Shown: piece after piece, positions 10,924 to 20,509 of the stretch | How positions within the stretch are numbered: position 1 is the stretch's first letter | Layout of the letters: every line of letters starts with the position of its first letter | From: Gliomastix tumulicola | Lineage: Eukaryota; Ascomycota; Sordariomycetes; Hypocreales; Bionectriaceae | Assembly: GCA_001599755.1 (NCBI GenBank) | Contig: BCHX01000003.1 | Location: 496,001-560,000 of the forward strand | DNA length: 64,000 bases | Direction: 5' to 3' | The notes under the pieces: generated by a model | What the model saw: only the letters and a program-made list of their open reading frames with translations | Databases searched by the model: none | Told to the model about the DNA's origin: nothing | Made by a program: the position numbers and the translations under genes

Positions 10924-11715
10924 ATGTCCCGCCACGTCCTCATCCTCGGCGGCCACGGCAAGGTCTCCCAGCTCCTCACCCCGCTCCTCCTCAAGCGCGC
11001 CTGGACCGTCACCAGCGTCATCCGCACGCCGGACCAGGTCCCAGCCATAGAGGCCCTCGCTCCGGCCGCCAGCCCGGGCCAGCTCACCGTCCTCGTCCGC
11101 AGCATCGACGACGTCACCTCCAAGGAGAAGGCCGCCGCGCTGCTGCGCGAGGTGAAGCCCGACTACGTGGCGTGGAGCGCGGGAGCGGGTGGCAAGGGCG
11201 GGCCGGAGCGGACGTTTGCGATTGACCGCGACGCCGCGATCCATTTCATCCACGCGGCGGCGGACATCCCGAGCATCACGCGCTTCCTGCTGGTGTCGTA
11301 TCTCGGCTCGCGGAGGGAGAGCGCGCCGTGGTGGCAGACGGGCGAGTGGGACAAGTATGTCGCCGACGTCAACAACGGCGTGCTCAAGAACTACTACAAG
11401 GCCAAGATCGCCGCCGACGAGGAGCTGTACAGGGTGTCCCGCGCGAGCAGCACGCTTGTCGGCATCGACCTGCGTCCTCCCACGCTGACGGATGAGCCCG
11501 CGGGCGGGGTCAAGCTCGGCAAGACGCCCACTGTCAACGGCAGGGTGAGCCGTGAGACGGTGGCCAAGGTTGCAGACGCCTATCTTGCTGCCGAGGGCGT
11601 CAAGAACAGCTGGGTCGACTTCTACGACGGAGACGAGGACATCGACGAGGCGGTCCAGAAATTCATCAGCGGCGGCGGTGACACTGCCGAGGGCGAACCA
11701 GTGTACAGTTCATGA
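10924..11715 (+). CDS. NAD(P)-binding Rossmann-fold protein (atypical SDR)
   Basis: Single-exon gene of 263 residues. The N-terminus HVLILGGHGKVSQLLTPLLL is the glycine-rich dinucleotide-binding motif of NmrA/YwnB-like atypical short-chain dehydrogenases, followed by an Arg (VIRTPDQ) that would favour NADP(H). The conserved FLLVSYLGSRRE and NYYKAKIAADEELY stand where classical SDRs place the Ser and YxxxK residues; here the motif reads YYKAK. Later segments are GIDLRPPTLTDEP and RETVAKVADAYL, as in the wider NAD(P)H-binding family (PF13460-like). It may act as a reductase or a redox-sensing protein. The divergent flavin monooxygenase suggests work on a shared substrate, which is inference. 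Confidence 0.85.
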   Translation: MSRHVLILGGHGKVSQLLTPLLLKRAWTVTSVIRTPDQVPAIEALAPAASPGQLTVLVRSIDDVTSKEKAAALLREVKPDYVAWSAGAGGKGGPERTFAIDRDAAIHFIHAAADIPSITRFLLVSYLGSRRESAPWWQTGEWDKYVADVNNGVLKNYYKAKIAADEELYRVSRASSTLVGIDLRPPTLTDEPAGGVKLGKTPTVNGRVSRETVAKVADAYLAAEGVKNSWVDFYDGDEDIDEAVQKFISGGGDTAEGEPVYSS

Positions 11716-12140
11716 TTGCATGAAATAGCTGATAAAGACGATTCATTCCTGGCCTTGCCTCGTCTCTAGTTTGAAACCGAACTCGAGAACGACGAGACTG
11801 TAGCTCATCAGGCTACCTTACTTTAGTAGCTAATAAAATACAATCAACTTTTGGCCGTACCATAGTACTTCTCATAAGCTTCCCTGTGAATCTCCGACAA
11901 TAAAACCTCTTCACCCCAATAATGATTTCGTGGTGCCATAATCGAACTCCGTAAACCGATAAATAAATAAAACATCAAAACATCCGAAGCAAAGAGGTCG
12001 AGAGTATAAATTGCTTCCTGCGATAAGAATGCAGAAGGAATAAGACATGCTTTTCCGTTAAGAATGTAGGCCCTGGAGAGCCAGCATGGTCTGTCAAAAA
12101 TGTGTGGCTGAGAATTCGGATGCGAGAACCTGCGTGCTTC
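11716..12140. other. Intergenic between reductase and GPCR genes (convergent)
   Basis: AT-rich 3' flank with AATAAA-like strings (near 11835 and 11901), consistent with polyadenylation of the convergent genes. No gene seen. Confidence 0.5.
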
Positions 12141-12368
12141 TTAGACATTGGACAGTCTGCCATAGTCTTGCAGCTCAAAGTCGTCGTCCGAGGCGCAAGT
12201 CGGATCGTTCATCGGGCGCAGACGGATACGGGATCTCTTAAAGGATTCCGGGGCCTCATCGCGTGCGATGGCCACTCGACTGTCAATGCGCATGGTCTGT
12301 CTTTTCTGATCGGTCTTGCGGCCCATGAACCTGGCCTTGGCGGCCTTTATCTCGTCACACAACGGCTG
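12141..12368 (-). CDS. Possible C-terminal extension of the GPCR beyond the TAG
   Basis: After TAG 12371-12369 the same frame runs 75 further codons to TAA at 12141. The translation begins QPLCDEIKAAKARF and ends DDDFELQDYGRLSNV. It is hydrophilic with mixed charge, starting with a Cys a few residues after the last membrane helix, as in many GPCR cytoplasmic tails. With Trp in place of the stop, the helix end would read MTSWQPLCDE. That pattern is typical of this receptor class as I recall it, but I could not check an alignment. Three routes would allow expression: stop readthrough (TAG CAG CCG resembles the CAR-YYA context), A-to-I editing, or an unbroken allele. If none applies, this is 3' UTR. 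Confidence 0.4.
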   Translation of the reverse strand, partial: QPLCDEIKAAKARFMGRKTDQKRQTMRIDSRVAIARDEAPESFKRSRIRLRPMNDPTCASDDDFELQDYGRLSNV

Positions 12369-12377
12369 CTAGCTTGT
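12359..12377 (-). promoter_or_regulatory. Hairpin presenting the GPCR TAG in its loop
   Basis: On the transcript, ACAA (12377-12374) pairs with TTGT (12362-12359) and GC (12373-12372) with GC (12366-12365), leaving a two-base bulge (CG) and the five-base loop TAGCA. The A of the stop (12370) is the second loop base, the same geometry as in the F-box gene. Drawn by eye, without energy calculation; the inner stem is short. Confidence 0.35.
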
Positions 12378-13738
12378 CATGAGGAAGATGATGGCATTCC
12401 AAACTCCCTGCAGCGGGAGAACGCATCCGCTGGCCAGGCTGAGCTCAAAGCTGACGTCTCCATTGTGCGTCAAGCTGTAGAGGCGGTTGACTGAGCTTGG
12501 AATCCAGGTGATGAGTACGGCAAAGGCAAAGATGAAGCTGGTCCGCAGATAGGACACTTTGACGGGGTCGAGGCGCTTCAGTTTGAGAGAGTAGCTTGAT
12601 TTGACGGCGCGGAAATGGCGAATGACGAAGTTCTCCTGGCGCACAGGACCCTCCGAGGAGCAGATCGTCTCGAAATTCTGGCTGCCCATACCGGGAATGG
12701 CGTGATGGTCATGGCGAATGTATCTACCGGGCACGGAGCTTCGTCGAGTATGAGCGGATGGGTAAGTCTGAGGAGGTAGCGACACGGGGAGCTTGAACGG
12801 CTGACAGCCGCTGTCAGTTGTGACTTGGACCTCCGTGATGACAGTTCCATAAAACTCTGGCTTCCTCGTAAGGCTCTGCACCTTACAATTAGAACGTTTG
12901 CTCTGGTATGTGTTAACGGATTGGCCTTACTTCTTCAGCCGAGTCCCCGGTCTCGGTGCTAGCAGCTGTCCCATCAAGTTGATCTTTGTCCGTGCCACGA
13001 TACGCAAAGTTGCGAAGTTGGTTGCGATGGCGGAAGACGTGATAGCCTACGGCAATGTAGATGCAGATGGATAGGAGGATACAAATCCACACGGGAATGT
13101 AGTAGGCGTAGATGCGAACAAGGCTCCAGTTGTTGTCAATCCAGCACCACAGCTGTTCTAAAGTCAGTTTCCGATCTAGTCTATAAAGCCGTGTTCGCTT
13201 ACAACTGCGTCGCCGTAGATAAGACCACGGTCATCCTTCCGGACGATGAGCAGAGCCACTGCAGTAAGCATCGGCCCGCCATAGCAGATGACGCAGTACA
13301 CCCAAGTGTATCGCCGGAAGACAGAAGGGTTCATGTTGTGGAAGAAGACGAGATAGACGTTGACGGCCATGGCGAAAGACCACCAAGGATCAGCTTGCAT
13401 GAACCTGGATATAGAGTGGTGAGTCAAGTGTCGCCTGCCTGCGAACGATTCCGGCCTTACCATTGAAATATGAATGCCTGGGCCTGGCAGAGAGCGGACG
13501 TCTTTCCTTGGAAGAGACCATCGTAGCCCATAACAGACGCAACACTCGCACAGGCATTGGCGATGGCGGCGAGGACGAGGAACAGGTTTGGGGTAGTGCG
13601 CAGCTTCTGGAAGCAGGCATAGAACAGGATGATCATGAGGATGGCCACCATGGAGAGGCTGCCTCCGATACGCTCGATAGTGACGAGGATATGCACCTCT
13701 CTAGGGGTGAGGGCACCGCCTCCCACGACGGCGCTCAT
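12369..13738 (-). CDS. cAMP-receptor-like seven-transmembrane GPCR
   Basis: Four exons, 13461-13738, 13203-13404, 12931-13152 and 12369-12875, give 402 residues to the TAG at 12369-12371. The start is the first in-frame ATG (13738); upstream codons are open but lack ATG. Seven hydrophobic segments are visible, including SLSMVAILMIILFYACF, NLFLVLAAIANACASVASV, SFAMAVNVYLVFF, YTWVYCVICYGGPMLTAVALL, YYIPVWICILLSICIYIAVGY, FIFAFAVLITWIPSSVNRLY and LPLQGVWNAIIFLMTS. The GY near the second segment, the W/F-rich third segment and the LPLQGxWNAIIF motif of the seventh match fungal cAMP-receptor-like (Dicty CAR) GPCRs. The third cytoplasmic loop is long (about 120 residues). The receptor should couple to a heterotrimeric G protein at the plasma membrane; the ligand is unknown. 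Sequence after the stop is open in the same frame (separate entry). Confidence 0.85.
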
Positions 13739-14674
13739 TTCCTTCTGATTGGCGAGGCGCGACGGGATGGGGATAAGGATATTGAGGGCCACAGATGCAA
13801 AGAGTGCCTTGACGATGGAAGATGCGAAGTGACGGAGGCAGGGGGGAAGAGGAGAGGTTGAATCATGCAGATTCAGGTCTCTCTGCAGATTGGGAAGGCG
13901 ACGACGGGAATGGGATTGGCATTGCGTGAGGGCAAAGTGAAGAGAGGTGAGGTGAAGAGAGCTTTACGACCTGAAAAAAGGAAGCTGAGAATTATCCTCA
14001 AGAGAGTGGGTGATGAGAGTCTGCATGAGGTGGGAAAGAGCAGCCAGAGTGCTCCTTCTAATTCGGAACGCGTCGACGGGAGGGCAGGAACCGCCCGTCG
14101 CGCACCTGCCCTCTTTCATCCAGTCCCATCCGCGCACAATTCACGAACGGAAATCAATTGAAATTTACGCCAATTGCTGAGACACGGACCATCAATGAGA
14201 CGACTTCTTGTATAGAGGCGACAACAAAAAACGAGATGGCGTTGCAAGCATCTGTCCGAGTATGTCTCATGCATCATGCATCGCCGCTGAGACGGAATGG
14301 TGTGAATCACAAGTCATACGCAGGTGGTAATCCCACCCCCAGAAGCGATCTCAAGGGAAGGGCAGATGAAGCAGAGGGTGAGCTGTCAATGTGCTGTGCT
14401 AAAAGAGAGAAGACACAGCAGTGCACGCGAGCTGAGGTGAGCTGAGGTGAGATGAAGAAGGGATGAAAACGAGGCTCTCGGCAGACGGGAGCGAGCCGAG
14501 GTCTTCCCCCGCAGAATGATTCACGGCGTATTCGACCCTGTCCGATCTCACCGCGCGATTCTGAATCCTTCGTCTACAACCTGCATATTTTATTGCTATC
14601 TCGCCCGACTTCATTCACTTTACTCATATTCACATAGCCACTCCTCCAATCGGAATAGATATAAAATAGCAAAG
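13739..14674. other. Divergent intergenic region, GPCR and thioesterase promoters
   Basis: No supported gene in 936 bases. The frame 13865-14161 has no domain content. The GPCR leader may extend well into this region. Confidence 0.5.
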
Positions 14675-15328
14675 ATGGAAGGCGCCCAGGCTCGCGTCCT
14701 ATGTCCGGACCTCAACCTCATTCCGCCAAACACCCACCCAGACCTCTACCGCTCCAACCTCGACCACTTCCTCACCCAGCACGCCTGGACACGCGCCCGC
14801 CTCACCGCTCCAGGCGCCATCCCCTTCATCCCGCAGTGCCGCAATCCAGCCTCCCCCGCGCACGACCAATTCTTCGGCGTCACGCTCGCAAACCCGGCGG
14901 CCTCGGCCCTCACCCACATGCTCGCCTTCTTCGAGGCCCCAGACAGGGAGCAGCTGCTCGCGGACCCGAAGCGCTACGTCGAGAGCATCTCCACGCTGTT
15001 CGAGCTCGGCCCGGGGCTCAGCGGGAACCCGGACATCCTGCACGGCGGCGCGACCATGGCCATGGTGGACGAGGCCATGGGCGCGCTCATCGAGGTCAAC
15101 GCGGCGCTGGGCAAGGATGCGGAGGCCTTCCGGTCCGTGAGCGTGACGGCGACGCTCGAGATCAAGTTCCTGCAGCCGGTGCCCACGGGCCAGGCGGTCA
15201 TTGCGACGACGTGGATGGAGAGCACGGAGCGGAGGAAGACGAGGCTGCGCTGCGAGGTGAGGGATGAGGACGGCGAGGAGCTGGCGCGCGTTACGAGTAC
15301 GTGGGTTGCCCTGAAGGCGAACATTTAG
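14675..15328 (+). CDS. Hotdog-fold thioesterase (PaaI/4HBT-like)
   Basis: Single exon of 217 residues from ATG 14675; the frame is open upstream but lacks conserved content. The C-terminal half is a hotdog domain: the hallmark GGATMAMVDEAMGALIEVN (helix with catalytic Asp/Glu region) follows DILH, and then the beta strands SVSVTATLEIKFLQPVPTG and VIATTWMES. Such enzymes hydrolyse acyl-CoA thioesters. The N-terminal 90 residues (PNTHPDLYRSNLDHF onward) match the extended N-terminal region of fungal members. No peroxisomal or mitochondrial signal is evident. Substrate is unknown. Confidence 0.88.
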   Translation: MEGAQARVLCPDLNLIPPNTHPDLYRSNLDHFLTQHAWTRARLTAPGAIPFIPQCRNPASPAHDQFFGVTLANPAASALTHMLAFFEAPDREQLLADPKRYVESISTLFELGPGLSGNPDILHGGATMAMVDEAMGALIEVNAALGKDAEAFRSVSVTATLEIKFLQPVPTGQAVIATTWMESTERRKTRLRCEVRDEDGEELARVTSTWVALKANI

Positions 15329-15641
15329 ACACATGGCACTATTAGATATAAACCTGAGCAAAATCCAAAAGAACTGTATATTAAGAAAGACATAGGTATC
15401 CCTAGAATTATGGTGGTTTGGTGGTATCAATGATGAATTCGGCCGTGTCGCATATTGTTGATTTTGGTTCGGCCGTGTCGCGTTGTCATCATGGAAGTCG
15501 AGAAGCACACAAACAAAGAAACAAACACATAAAAGTCAACGCCCGAGATAGCCCGGGAAAAGGGGGGGGAAAGACACCAATATCCCTACTCACCCGCGAA
15601 CAATCCGCCAACAAAGAACGCTCGTCCACACCACTCTCTCC
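15329..15641. other. Short convergent intergenic region
   Basis: 3' flanks of the thioesterase and C2 genes. A 15-base unit containing ttcggccgtgtcgc occurs twice (about 15438 and 15468). No gene seen. Confidence 0.5.
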
Positions 15642-17696
15642 TCAATGCCCGTTCTGCACAGGAGCACTCTGCGCACCAGCCGCAGCAGCAGAACTCTCGC
15701 CGCGCTCCGGCTGCGACGGCTCGAGACCCGGTACGATCCTCTTGACGGCGTCCTTGAGCAGCTTCGGGTCCTCGACGGCCGCGTACGCCGCCTCGCGCTT
15801 GCTCTTCTGCCCGGACTCCCACGTGCCGTCGCGGTCGTCGAGCGCGCTCTCGGCGGAGCTGAGGCTGCTCTGGCTCAGGTTCATGACGACGTTGAGGATG
15901 CGGCCCTCCTTCTTCTTGATGCTGAACTGGGTCTCCTTCATCTTCTTGAGGCGCTCGTCACCGCAGTCCATAGTCACGATGCCGAGCCCGGGGAAATTGT
16001 ACTCGAGGAACTGCTTGAAGTCCGGCAGGATGCGCTTGTCGGGCCGGTACGTGCCCGAGTCGTTGTCGATGATGAGCTGGTAGTAGGCCGGGTTCTCCGG
16101 CGGCGCCTCCTTGGGGGGCCCCCCGCTGATGGGAGCGGACGGGTGCGTGTCCTGATGGGGCTCCGCGTCGTCTGAGGCGTCGGCGTGGCGCAGGCGGCGG
16201 ATGAGGAACTCGCCCGAGCAGGCAATGTACGTCTGCACGTCCGAGTGCATGGTGTGCTTGCTCAGCAGGTCGATGCCGAACTCGTGGCCCGTCTCGGTGA
16301 AGCGCAGCAGGCCGTCGAGCGTGAGGACGTAGGTGAAGATGCGGCCGCCGTCGTCGAAGTGCGCCAGGCGCAGGAACTGCAGCGACGCCTCCTCGGAGCA
16401 GGGCTTGAACTCGCCGTGCTGCGTCGAGCTGTCAAAGTTGTACACGCGCGCGTGCTGCTTGTGCAGGGCCGCGTTGAGGATCTTACCGCGGATACCCTTG
16501 GCCGTGAACATGGAGCCGATGATGGGCTTGAACTCGACGTAGCGGTGGTACAGCCGGGGCGGCACGGGGCCCTGCAGCTGCATCTCGTTGGCTTGGAAAC
16601 TACGCATCGTCAGTGCCTCCACTCTCAAGTTCTAGAGTTGGAGATCTGCTACTTACTCATACTTCTGCGTCTTCTTCTCCCCATGGTGGTTCGGCCCCTG
16701 CTGCGCCGAGCTCGAGGCACCGTTCGTGTCCTCGTCGGCGTTCACCTTGGTGCCCGTGAGCCGCCCGATCATGGGACTGAAGTGCTTGATCCACGTCGTC
16801 GGCCCGAGCGTGCACATCTGGGCAAACGGCGGGTCCGACCTGCCCAGGATCTCCATGCTGATGCACAGCCGCGGCGTCATGTGGAAGTTGTGGTTGACGA
16901 CGCTCGACACGCCCTTGAGGATGAAGGCGCGCTTGCTGATCATGCGCTTCTTGGCGCCGAACTCGCGGCCCGGCGGCGGGATGCCCTTCCAGCCGTCGTA
17001 GATGGAGGGGATCTTGAGCGTCACGTTGCCCAGGCGGTCGTTGCCGTCCGGGTAGTCCTCGTCGTACATGCGGCACTTGAGCGTGAAGCCCGTGGGCGGC
17101 ACGTTGGCGACGACCCAGGCGTCCTCCCACTTGGGCGACGTCGTGCTGCGCATCGTCGGCGTGCGGTGGAAGAGGTCCGGGTCCGTCTTGTGGCGCTTCG
17201 GGTTGCCCGCCTTGAGCGTCGCCGTCAGGAACGGGTCGGCCGACGCGTTGTGCCAGTCCGCCGGCGGCAGGTTGACGGCGTAGTGGAAGACGAAGCGGAC
17301 CGTGTAGCCCTGCGGCGCGTCCGGCAGCGGCGTGTTGTCGAAGCCGCCGGGAGGGCCCTTGGTCACCATGGTCAGCGTGCGCAGCGGGTTCCCAAACGTC
17401 GGCGTCTTAGGCGACTTGTTGGGAGGCTTGGCTGCGCCGTTGGTCTGCTGCTGCTGCTGCTGCTGCTGCCGCTGCTGCTCAGGCCCGTCCCTGGTGGGCG
17501 GTGCGCTGGCCCGAGGTCCGTCTCTTGTGGGCGGCGCACTCGCCTGCGTGGTGGCATCGTCGTCCGAGTCGAGCTGCTGGACGTTGCCCCTGGAGGGAGT
17601 CGGCGGCTCGAGGAAGTCGGACGGCACGTCTCGACCGTTGACTTGAAGGCTCTCCCCATGTCCGAGTCCATTCTGCTCGGGACCTTGCGCTGCCAT
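15642..17696 (-). CDS. C2-domain protein, fungal
   Basis: Two exons, 16657-17696 and 15642-16599, give 665 residues. The N-terminal 110 residues are disordered, with a duplicated SAPPTRDGP unit and a polyglutamine stretch (QQRQQQQQQQQ, encoded by CTG/CAG repeats near 17446-17480). A C2-like domain follows at about residues 130-290: RFVFHYAVNLPPADWHN, DPFLTATL, SPKWEDAWVVANVPP and CRMYDEDYPDGNDRLGNV carry the Asp-rich calcium/phospholipid-loop pattern. The second half (from about 345) is a conserved region of fungal C2 proteins of unknown fold (MQLQGPVPPRLYHRYVEFKP; GIVTMDCGDERLKKMKETQF). It probably binds membranes or phospholipid; a more exact function is not known to me. Confidence 0.8.
17446..17480. 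repeat. Polyglutamine-coding CTG/CAG tract
   Basis: A run of CTG on the plus strand, interrupted by one CCG, encodes the QQRQQQQQQQQ segment of the C2-domain protein. Triplet tracts of this kind vary in length between strains. Confidence 0.8.
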
Positions 17697-18656
17697 GGCG
17701 GGCTGTGGCTTATTCGCGACAACCAGCAGGAGTATCAAGACACTGCGCTCTGCCGTGCTCTGCCGTGCTCTGCTGTGCTCACACTCTGAAGGCTGGCTTC
17801 CTCCTTTTAATTATCCGCCCATTCAGCCCCGTCAGCGGAGAGGCAGACTGAGCAGCCGGGGTTGTATGGGGGGTCTGTCGATAGCTGACCAGAACCAGTA
17901 AGGTCAGCGAGGCCAGCCACGTTGAATACGGCCGTTATCATATAGCACCTCAGCAGCAGATAGTGCAAAGAGACTAGTTAAAACAAGGGAGAAGCGTATA
18001 CCATGATAGAAAAAAGAAACAAAATCACAATCCGCACTGCAGAGGAAAGAAAAAAAATTCATCGAGGTCACGAAGTAATTGCCAGTACATAATGAATTGT
18101 CCTGCACTTTTGTCTTGGCGCTACGCGCGTCCAGATCCTTGTCCAAGCAACGGGCAGCCCTTCAGGGCTCTCCAGAACTTCAGCAGAACTTCCACAGCCT
18201 CCGGCGTGTCTCAAGCCTTGGCCTCGCTTGGCTGGGAAACACCTCACTAAGGCCAGTTTCGGTGACGTCACACGGGGAGACAGAAGTCTCTTCGCAGCTG
18301 TCGGCGTATAGCCGCAGTCTAGATGCTGGTCTATTTTGTCAGTAATTGCCGTCTATCCGTTTAACACCACCTTTTTCTACCTTAACGGGAACTATCGCTA
18401 GCACTTCTCCACTCCGGAGCACGAGATGTCGCTCTCCTTGCAAAGGGACCGTGCCGGCTATCCATTCACGACTCATCAATCACCAAGATATGACTATCCA
18501 GCAGTCATCCCGCCAAGTGAAGCGTCCCGTCCTTGGGCGGTTTCACCGAAATGAGGCTCGCGCGTTCGTGAGACTCGGCTTGGTCAGGGGTTCAGCTCGG
18601 ATTGAAATTATAGCACAGTGTAACTACATTCTACACAACACAACAGACGGACGGGC
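17697..18656. other. Intergenic, C2 promoter and TRI12 3' flank
   Basis: No supported gene in 960 bases. Near 17745-17785 a tgctctgccg unit repeats imperfectly just before the C2 gene start, probably in its leader. Confidence 0.5.
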
Positions 18657-20509
18657 TTACGCGTCCCCAGTCGCCAGAATGCGCTTCTCGTCCTTGCGCC
18701 CCTTGTGCAGCTGCGATGCAACCTTGTCCGTCAACATGCCGTCCACGTTCGGCAGCAGCAGCGCCGAGACAAGGGCCACGCCCGAGAACGCAATGCTGAC
18801 AAAGAAGACGGTCCTGTACGCATCGGCGTTGGCGTGCTTCCACGCATTCGTCCCGGCCTCGATGACAGAGTCGGTGACGCCGGGGATGTCATCGAGACCC
18901 GTCCGGGCCGCCAGCGCAGCTAGGAAGTCGGCCACGCTCGACGCGGGGAGACCAGCCTCGGTGAGGGCGGGCGGCACCTGACTGGGGACCGTCTGCGCGA
19001 GGCGGTTGTTGAGCACGACGTTGTAGATAGTCGCCGCGAGGCTACTGATGAAGAAGCGGATCGAGCCCGCGAGCCCGGACGCGGAGCCGAGCTTGGTCTG
19101 GTCCCAGGCCGAGATGGTGACGATGGTGATGGCCAGCGACTCGGCCCAGCCAACCATGAACGTGCCCAGGGCCACAAACGCCGCCGCCCGGCCGAGCGTG
19201 TCGGGCGTCGACGTCGCCGTGCAGCCGAAGAAGATGCCGCTGATGAAGATGGTGATGACGCACTGCCACTTGAGGTGCCCGATCGACTTGGCGAAAACGC
19301 CGCCGACCACCTCGCCGATGATGATGAACAGGCCGACCAGCGACGCGTACCACGCCGACGTGATGGTGTCCATGTCCGTGTACATGGTGTTGAGCATGTT
19401 GGGCCACACGATGGCGAGCGCGTAGTACACGCTGGCGCCGAGGCCTGAGAGGATCGTTGCCGCGTTCCATCCGTGGTTCTTGAAGAGGTGCATCGGCACC
19501 AGGGGCTCCTTGAGCTTCATGAAGGATTCCCAGAGGACAAACACCACGAGGCCAATGAATCCAGCGACGATCGTGGCGATGACATGCGCCGACTTCCATG
19601 GATACACGGTGCCGCCCCAGTTGAGGCCCATCATCAGCACTAGCAAACCAGCCGTATACAACACCGTCCCGACATAGTCAAAGTCCTTGATGTATCTTAC
19701 AACACTCGCATTCTCGCCGTGCTTCATCTTGAATGTCGGTGGGTGGTAGAAGAAGAACCAGCAGAGGAAACTCGCCGTGTTGATGCCAATCAGGACATAG
19801 TAAGCGCCCCGCCAGCCGACTTGAGGATGATACTCGAGAAAGGACACCGAGATAACAGGCGCAATACCGGAACCGGGTGTGGTGAGCGCGTAACAGAAGG
19901 CGTTGCCGACAAGGCGGTACTTCATGGGCACAAGCTCACCCATCACATAATAGTACGACAGCTGCGTGGCGGCAGCGACGCCGATGATGGTAGTGCCCCC
20001 TATAAGCGCATTGACGCTCTGTGCTGTGGCGCAGATGATGGAGCCGATGATGCCCAGCGCTGCACCTCCAACGAAGACCCAGCGGCGGCCAAAGATGTCA
20101 GTGACGCGGCCGATGATCGTGAGGGTGACGGCGGAGGTGAGAGTGTATGTCAGGGCGACCCAGACGATGTTGTTGTCCTATATGTCCATCTCGTTAGCTC
20201 CATACTCCTTCACGTGCATCCTCTCTGCCCAGGAAGTCATACCGGACCGATGTCATTGTTAATTATCATCAAAATAGGAGCCGCAAATCCATAACCAGCA
20301 ACTCCGGCCATGAGCCCAAGGCCAATGCCCATCATCGACCCGAGGAAGAAGGGGCTCTTAAAGTATCCAGGCGGCAGCTCGTCCGCGTTGACATCAAAGG
20401 TATTCTCGTCGTCAGAGGCATGCTGAGCAAGTCCATCCACGTGGCTCTTCTCCTCGTGGACGACATCATGCTTGCCAGCAGCCGACTCGTTGTCTCGATC
20501 AGATGACAT
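18657..20509 (-). CDS. MFS transporter, TRI12/siderophore-pump type
   Basis: Two exons, 20243-20509 and 18657-20177, give 595 residues; ATG at 20507-20509. The N-terminal 55 residues are acidic and cytosolic, then PPGYFKSPFFLGSMMGIGLG opens TM1, the signature of fungal trichothecene-efflux (TRI12) and siderophore-type MFS carriers. About 14 membrane segments are present, with motif A-like GRVTDIFGRRWVFVGG after TM2 and a motif C-like TTPGSGIAPVI in TM5. A lumenal loop near the C-terminus (VPPALTEAGLPASSVADF) is typical of this family. The C-terminus is basic (QLHKGRKDEKRILATGDA). Expected role is efflux of a toxin, drug or chelator at the plasma membrane. No biosynthetic backbone gene is nearby, so the substrate is open. 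Confidence 0.9.

Noticed and set aside
15325..15430. Thioesterase TAG followed by about 30 open codons
   Set aside because: The hotdog domain is complete before the stop and the following sequence is AT-rich 3' UTR, unlike the F-box and GPCR cases.
16185..17789. 534-codon plus-strand frame opposite the C2 gene
   Set aside because: Shadow of a GC-rich gene; composition is nearly all Arg, Val, Leu, Gly and Ala.
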